A stretch of 64,000 bases of DNA from NCBI GenBank assembly GCA_039105265.1, contig JAPFFF010000004.1, positions 682,001 through 746,000 of the forward strand. Reading direction: 5' to 3'. A model generated the notes under the pieces. That model ran no database searches and was not told the DNA's origin. It saw nothing but the letters and a program-made list of their open reading frames with translations. Each line of letters opens with the position of its first letter. Position 1 is the first letter of the stretch. The position numbers and the translations under genes were made by a program. This document shows positions 60,024 to 64,000 of the stretch, in pieces. This DNA comes from Tritrichomonas musculus (lineage: Eukaryota; Parabasalia; Tritrichomonadida; Tritrichomonadidae).

Positions 60024-61005
60024 TTTTTATATGAAAAATTCCATAAATGAATGTATATTTAAAATTTCATTTAAAAAAAAGTTGGTGTTTGGAATATCAT
60101 AAATTTTTATGGATTTTAAACGTTTTTGCAGTTGATATCAATTTCTTTATGTGATAATAATTCTTGAACAATTTCTAAATAGCCTTTTTCTGCAGCCTTC
60201 ATTAATGATGTGTTATTTAAATGTTTTTTTATTAAAAATTCCATAAATGAAAAGTGCATTAGAAAACACTATGAAAAAAAAAGTTATTTTTTTTTTGAAT
60301 TTTATGAATGTTTTTGATTCAAAATGTCTTGGCTGTTGATATCAACTCCTCCGTGCAATAAAATTTCTTGAACAACTTTTAATGCACCACCCGATGCGGC
60401 CCAATTCAATGCTGTTTGATTAAATGATTGAAATTAAAAATCCCATAAAAAAAATAGAAAATTTAAATTTTATAAAAAAAAATATAGATTCAAAATGATA
60501 TTTAAATGCTTTTGAATTAAAATGTTTTTGAGACTGAGATCAATTTCTTCACGTGATAATAATAAACGAACAATTTCTATTTTTTCGTCAGATGAAGCAA
60601 ACATCAATGCTGTCAAATTAAATATTCAAGTTCAATTCCATAAATGATCGTAAGCATTTAAATTACATATAAAAAGTTAATTTGTAACCCCATAAAATCA
60701 TTTGAATTCAAATGTTTTGGTAATTGACATTTATATCTTTATGTGATAATAATGCTCGAACAATTTCTAAATAGCCATCACTCGCAGCTTCAAGCAATGG
60801 TGTATTATTTAAATATTGAAAATTTAACTGTATTAATGATTAAATATTTAAATCCAATAAAAAAAAGATATAAAAAATTAGATTCATATTATTAAATGAA
60901 AATTGTCATGTGGTTGACATCAACTCTATCGTCAGCAAGAAGTCTACAAACTAATTCGAGATCACCATCTTTTGATGCACTATAAAGAGCATCACCCAAA
61001 AACAT
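60024..61005 (-). other. Five ankyrin modules separated by recurring stop-containing spacers
   Basis: On the minus strand five ankyrin modules each about 33 codons long read cleanly: GDALYSASKDGDLELVCRLL, NTPLLEAASDGYLEIVRALL, TALMFASSDEKIEIVRLLL, TALNWAASGGALKVVQEILL and TSLMKAAEKGYLEIVQELL. After each (ending DIN/KNI) comes an AT-rich spacer of roughly 95-110 bp with stops, at the same point of the repeat. Module spacing is about 190-203 bp. The spacers share sequence, for example TTTATGGAATTTTT before modules 3 and 5 and before the kinase frame. None starts with GT, and only some end in AG. In one case the spacer's own ATG reads in frame into the module (MEFLIKKHLNNTSL). Interrupted 5' part of the kinase gene, an array of micro-frames, or a relic. 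Confidence 0.6.
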
Positions 61006-61021
61006 TTTTATATATTAAAAT

Positions 61022-61026
61022 AATGA
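61022..61026 (-). promoter_or_regulatory. Initiator-like TCATT before the first ankyrin module
   Basis: On the minus strand TCATT lies 19 nt before the ATG at 61005 (MFLGDALYS), the usual trichomonad distance. This supports a gene start there. Confidence 0.45.
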
Positions 61027-61030
61027 TTTC

Positions 61031-61137
61031 AAAAAAGGGCAATTAATTTGAATGCATTTTATTTTGTTTTTTTGAGAAAATAATTCTCTTAAAAAGTTTT
61101 TTTTTTTTCTATGCATTCAAAATAATTGCCATTTTTT
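61031..61137. repeat. Foldback, MITE-like element
   Basis: Arms of about 28 bp (left 61031-61060 with GGGCAATTAATTTGAATGCA, right 61110-61137 with TGCATTCAAAATAATTGCC) are inverted with few mismatches. The loop carries a small hairpin GAGAA/TTCTC. No coding capacity. Confidence 0.7.
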
Positions 61138-61676
61138 AAAAATAAGGAAATTATATGTAAAATATATAAAAAAAATTATTAAATATCGTGCATATTTTAT
61201 GAGATAACTGTATTAAAATAGATGAAAAACTTTTATTATTCCAGGAATCATATAAATTCTATTAATGATAACTTATCTACGTAATAATTTCATAATTCTT
61301 ACAGAATTTTTGGGGAAAGGCATATCAATAGCAGTATATAATTATGGTAGGATATGTTTTGAATATCATCTAAAAAAAAAAAAAAATTTCGATATCAAGT
61401 CATCATCATAGATATGCCATTAATTGTTGAATAGATTATTACTTTATTGCCAACTCAAGGTTTTCAGCATAATAGATATCCAAGATTGCACATTTTATGT
61501 GATATCAATCTGAATCATATTATTGAATTTTGCATTACAAAGATGCTAGCAAGCGACTGCATTGAAAACTGATCATATAAACGTTTAGTAGATTTAAACC
61601 TAGCTATTTTTTTTTTTTTATTCATGAATAAACACAAAATAAAAACCTTTTTTAAAAAAAACAAATAAATAAAGAA
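61138..61676. other. AT-rich spacer, no gene seen
   Basis: Nothing recognised apart from A/T runs. Confidence 0.55.
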
Positions 61677-63998
61677 TTATTTGCCAATTGCGTCCAAAAT
61701 GACCTTCTTTTCGGACTCGTCCATTTTCATGTTAGACACGGCACTTTTCAGATTTGGATTGCTTGCAGCAATTTTTTTGATAGCTCCTCTTGCGTACTTC
61801 CGTGCCTCCGGGTTTGCGTCAGTGATGAAAGACCCGATTGCCTTTATCACTTCGGGCGATGAGTCCTCGTCGCCGCCTTCTCCGACGAGCTCCTCGATGC
61901 ACATTGCGAGCGCTGCCTTGCAGGACCCTGGCCTTTTTTTGTGGTCCCCTGTCAGATAGTCCAGGGCCCTCTTTCTTGCGACGCTGTGGAGGATTGTTGA
62001 GATGCACGTTGAGGCGAGCCTCGTGATGAAACCGCGGCTGGAGAGGAGGATTGTCAGGATGCTGTTGACGACGCTCTCGAAGAAAGGATTCATTTCGGCG
62101 CCGAACGACGATGCAATCGACGTGAGGCACTCGAGGGCGGTCTTCGAGAGCGCTGAGCGGACGGAGGAGCAAAGAGGGACGATCTCGAAGACGAGAACGC
62201 GAATGTTGGCAGATATAAAAGATGGTGAACCGTTAATAAGTGAAGTGATGTGAACTAAGGCAGAGTTTTGCTTCTCCCAATCAGACGTGCTTTGAAGGTC
62301 TGCCACAATCGACTGAAGATCAGGCTTAACCGTCGCCGATGCAACTTTTTGTAAGCCACTTTTATTCCTGGCGGTTGGGGCGGTTATGCTGCTACTACTA
62401 GCGTGCTTGGCGCGAATCGAGGCGCCCCCCGGATTGTACTTGAGCTTCTTGATTTTGAGCGCTCCTTGCGGCGGTTGTGAGGCGGTTGGATTGTCATAAC
62501 CGTTATCATTGCAGTTGTATTCATCGTCGCCCCCGCGCGGCAGATAAAGAGGCGGCGGCGCGGCAGGGGGAAGCGATGGAGGACGCGGCTTGAACTGGCG
62601 GCGAGGACGCGGTGAAGTTGGCTGGATGAAGTGATCGACGGTTAGTTCTGAATCGTCAAAAACAATATGGGGCTCTTTAACGGAAATTGGGGTGTCTTCA
62701 AAATTGTGAGCTTTTTTATCGTTCTTGGATGGAATGATATCTGGGGAGTAATTCGGAGTGGGACTCGCGGAGGAGTCATTGTTGTCATGCGATTTGAACT
62801 TGTCGTCATCGCCTAGGTCGGTTTGCTCGTTCATGTTGATCAGTGATGCTTTATTGTATTTTCGCTTGTTTTCTGTAATGACTCGAGGAATGGGCATGGA
62901 ATCAAATTCATGGAAATCGGAGTTGTTTTCATCGGTATCGATATTTTCAGGATTTGTAATATCATTATTAATATTAATATCTTCTTCTTCTGTTTGGTTT
63001 ATACCTTCTTCTTGGTTCTCATCAATCCCATATTCATTATTTTCTTCTTTGATTCCTTCTTCTTCTTCGCTGTTTTCAATAGTTTCATTGTATTCAATAT
63101 CTTGATTATTACTAATTTTTAATTCGGGTTCTTTAATGCTTTCGCAAACTTGATCATATATATGGATTTGTTCATCTGTGACTAATGGCGAATAGGATCC
63201 TTGAGGTTGAAAAACAGCATCTGGAGTTCGAACGAAAGGATTTTTTGAAATTTGGTGAATATTGCCTGTTGATCCAAATGATTGTGATGATAAAGGAGAA
63301 TATGAAACATATCCTCCTTTTCCAATGATAAATCCAGCTGTTTTTGCAAATCTTGGCTTTGATCTGTACCAGAATTCATCAGTTCTCTTCTTTGATGCTG
63401 CTGTATCTGGCGGTTTTGAAGATAATTGTTGCGCTTGAGATAATTTTTGTTTCATATTTTGACTGTTAAACGACATATAAATAGGAGGTAATACTGATGT
63501 TGGGGTTCGTGGGAGTCTCGATGTTGTTATTTTGGATTGATTTTCGTTTTCTGCAACTTTTTTTACATCTTCTGGAATTATTTTGTATATTTCTGGCTTT
63601 GTTTGATTAATCTTGTGCAAAAGTCGAACAGCTGCGGCATGAACATTGGCGTTTACGATTAGAAAAGCATTTTCAATTAGGTTAACTAGTTTTGGCTTGA
63701 AAGAGTCATCATCTAAATCTATTTCATAGATCGATAAAGCTCTTTCTACTATGTTAAGAATTTCAATCTGAGAATTTGCTGGTTGGTCATAAAATATTGA
63801 AATAAGATATTCAATAAGTTCAGTGGATTGCAAAGCTGTTGAATATTTAATAACGAGATTAGAGCTTATACTCCTAACAGCATTGCGTTTATCTTGTAAT
63901 GGCGGAAGAAGCATACTAATTGCTTCATTGATATCCTCTTGCAATACATTTTTATCTATGCAAGTAAAAAGGTTTTCAAGAATTTCGCTGAAACAATT
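61677..63998 (-). CDS. TOG/HEAT-repeat protein, CLASP-like (5' end outside window)
   Basis: The minus-strand frame is open to the right edge (NCFSEILENLFTCIDKNV precedes the first listed codons), so the start is beyond 64000. The visible ~773 residues begin with HEAT helices (LLPPLQDKRNAVRSISSNLV, AAAVRLLHKI). A long disordered Ser/Pro/Glu/Asn linker with basic patches follows. The protein ends in a TOG-like domain: LQSTSDWEKQNSALVHITSL, VPLCSSVRSALSKTALECL, MNPFFESVVNSILTIL and a final helical repeat. The 'SDWEKR...AL..L..LI...LRS...K.A' pattern is that of CLASP and TOGARAM TOG domains, which act on microtubule plus ends or axonemes. The C-terminal third is strongly GC-richer. Confidence 0.7.
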   Translation of the reverse strand, partial: NCFSEILENLFTCIDKNVLQEDINEAISMLLPPLQDKRNAVRSISSNLVIKYSTALQSTELIEYLISIFYDQPANSQIEILNIVERALSIYEIDLDDDSFKPKLVNLIENAFLIVNANVHAAAVRLLHKINQTKPEIYKIIPEDVKKVAENENQSKITTSRLPRTPTSVLPPIYMSFNSQNMKQKLSQAQQLSSKPPDTAASKKRTDEFWYRSKPRFAKTAGFIIGKGGYVSYSPLSSQSFGSTGNIHQISKNPFVRTPDAVFQPQGSYSPLVTDEQIHIYDQVCESIKEPELKISNNQDIEYNETIENSEEEEGIKEENNEYGIDENQEEGINQTEEEDININNDITNPENIDTDENNSDFHEFDSMPIPRVITENKRKYNKASLINMNEQTDLGDDDKFKSHDNNDSSASPTPNYSPDIIPSKNDKKAHNFEDTPISVKEPHIVFDDSELTVDHFIQPTSPRPRRQFKPRPPSLPPAAPPPLYLPRGGDDEYNCNDNGYDNPTASQPPQGALKIKKLKYNPGGASIRAKHASSSSITAPTARNKSGLQKVASATVKPDLQSIVADLQSTSDWEKQNSALVHITSLINGSPSFISANIRVLVFEIVPLCSSVRSALSKTALECLTSIASSFGAEMNPFFESVVNSILTILLSSRGFITRLASTCISTILHSVARKRALDYLTGDHKKRPGSCKAALAMCIEELVGEGGDEDSSPEVIKAIGSFITDANPEARKYARGAIKKIAASNPNLKSAVSNMKMDESEKKVILDAIGK

Positions 63999-64000
63999 AA

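Noticed and set aside
60024-61005. Ordinary spliceosomal introns with known trichomonad signals
   Set aside because: No GTAYGT-type 5' ends or ACTAACACACAG-type 3' ends were found at the spacer borders. Unusual introns are still possible and are discussed as a finding.
1-64000. Virus-like elements (Polinton/Maverick, LTR or other capsid-bearing elements)
   Set aside because: No capsid, polymerase, integrase or packaging-type frame and no long terminal repeats were recognised; the only transposon-like gene is the MULE-like one at the left edge.

Overview
The window looks like nuclear DNA of a trichomonad protist, most likely a Tritrichomonas species (T. foetus-like). The reasons are AT-rich spacers, long intronless eukaryotic genes, very short 5' leaders with TCA-type initiator motifs, and lineage-typical families: Sel1-repeat kinases, long-unit ankyrin proteins, BspA-like leucine-rich repeats, Pmp-like surface proteins and tandem saposin domains. 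Assignment to species is inference.

Layout. 0-3.4 kb: the 3' part of a MULE-like transposase gene, then a duplicated module carrying GC-rich 120-bp tandem repeats. 3.4-15 kb: housekeeping and signalling genes: an LRR-PP2C phosphatase, an ecto-apyrase, an AP-4 sigma adaptin and a UBR-box protein. 15.2-17.2 kb: two copies of one 188-aa gene, head to head, forming a large near-perfect palindrome. 17.7-24.1 kb: an Sfi1/IQ-type centrin-binding candidate, a double saposin protein and BBS1. 24.9-30.1 kb: broken ankyrin and kinase-Sel1 genes. 30.5-35.5 kb: an intact kinase-Sel1 fusion. 35.7-38.2 kb: a frameshifted BspA-like LRR gene and a broken gene with a CaaX end. 38.8-40.4 kb: tRNA-Phe(GAA), TAF10 and a BAR-like coiled-coil protein. 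41.3-55.7 kb: one giant 4806-codon gene with a CARMIL-like LRR head and a huge polyampholyte repeat tail. 56.3-58.4 kb: a decayed Pmp-like surface-protein gene. 58.6-61.0 kb: a coiled-coil protein kinase preceded by five ankyrin modules separated by recurring, stop-containing spacers. 61.7-64.0 kb: a TOG/HEAT (CLASP-like) gene running off the edge.

Functional themes are membrane traffic and cilia (AP-4 sigma, BBS1), flagellar and cytoskeletal scaffolding (Sfi1-like, CLASP-like, BAR-like, giant LRR protein), signalling (PP2C, two kinase genes) and the host surface (saposin, apyrase, Pmp and BspA relics). Accessory repeat families are intact and broken side by side, a picture of rapid birth and death. 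The most unusual structures are the palindromic gene pair, the interrupted ankyrin array, the 120-bp repeat module and the giant repeat protein. No virus-like element, CRISPR array or bacterial operon was seen.
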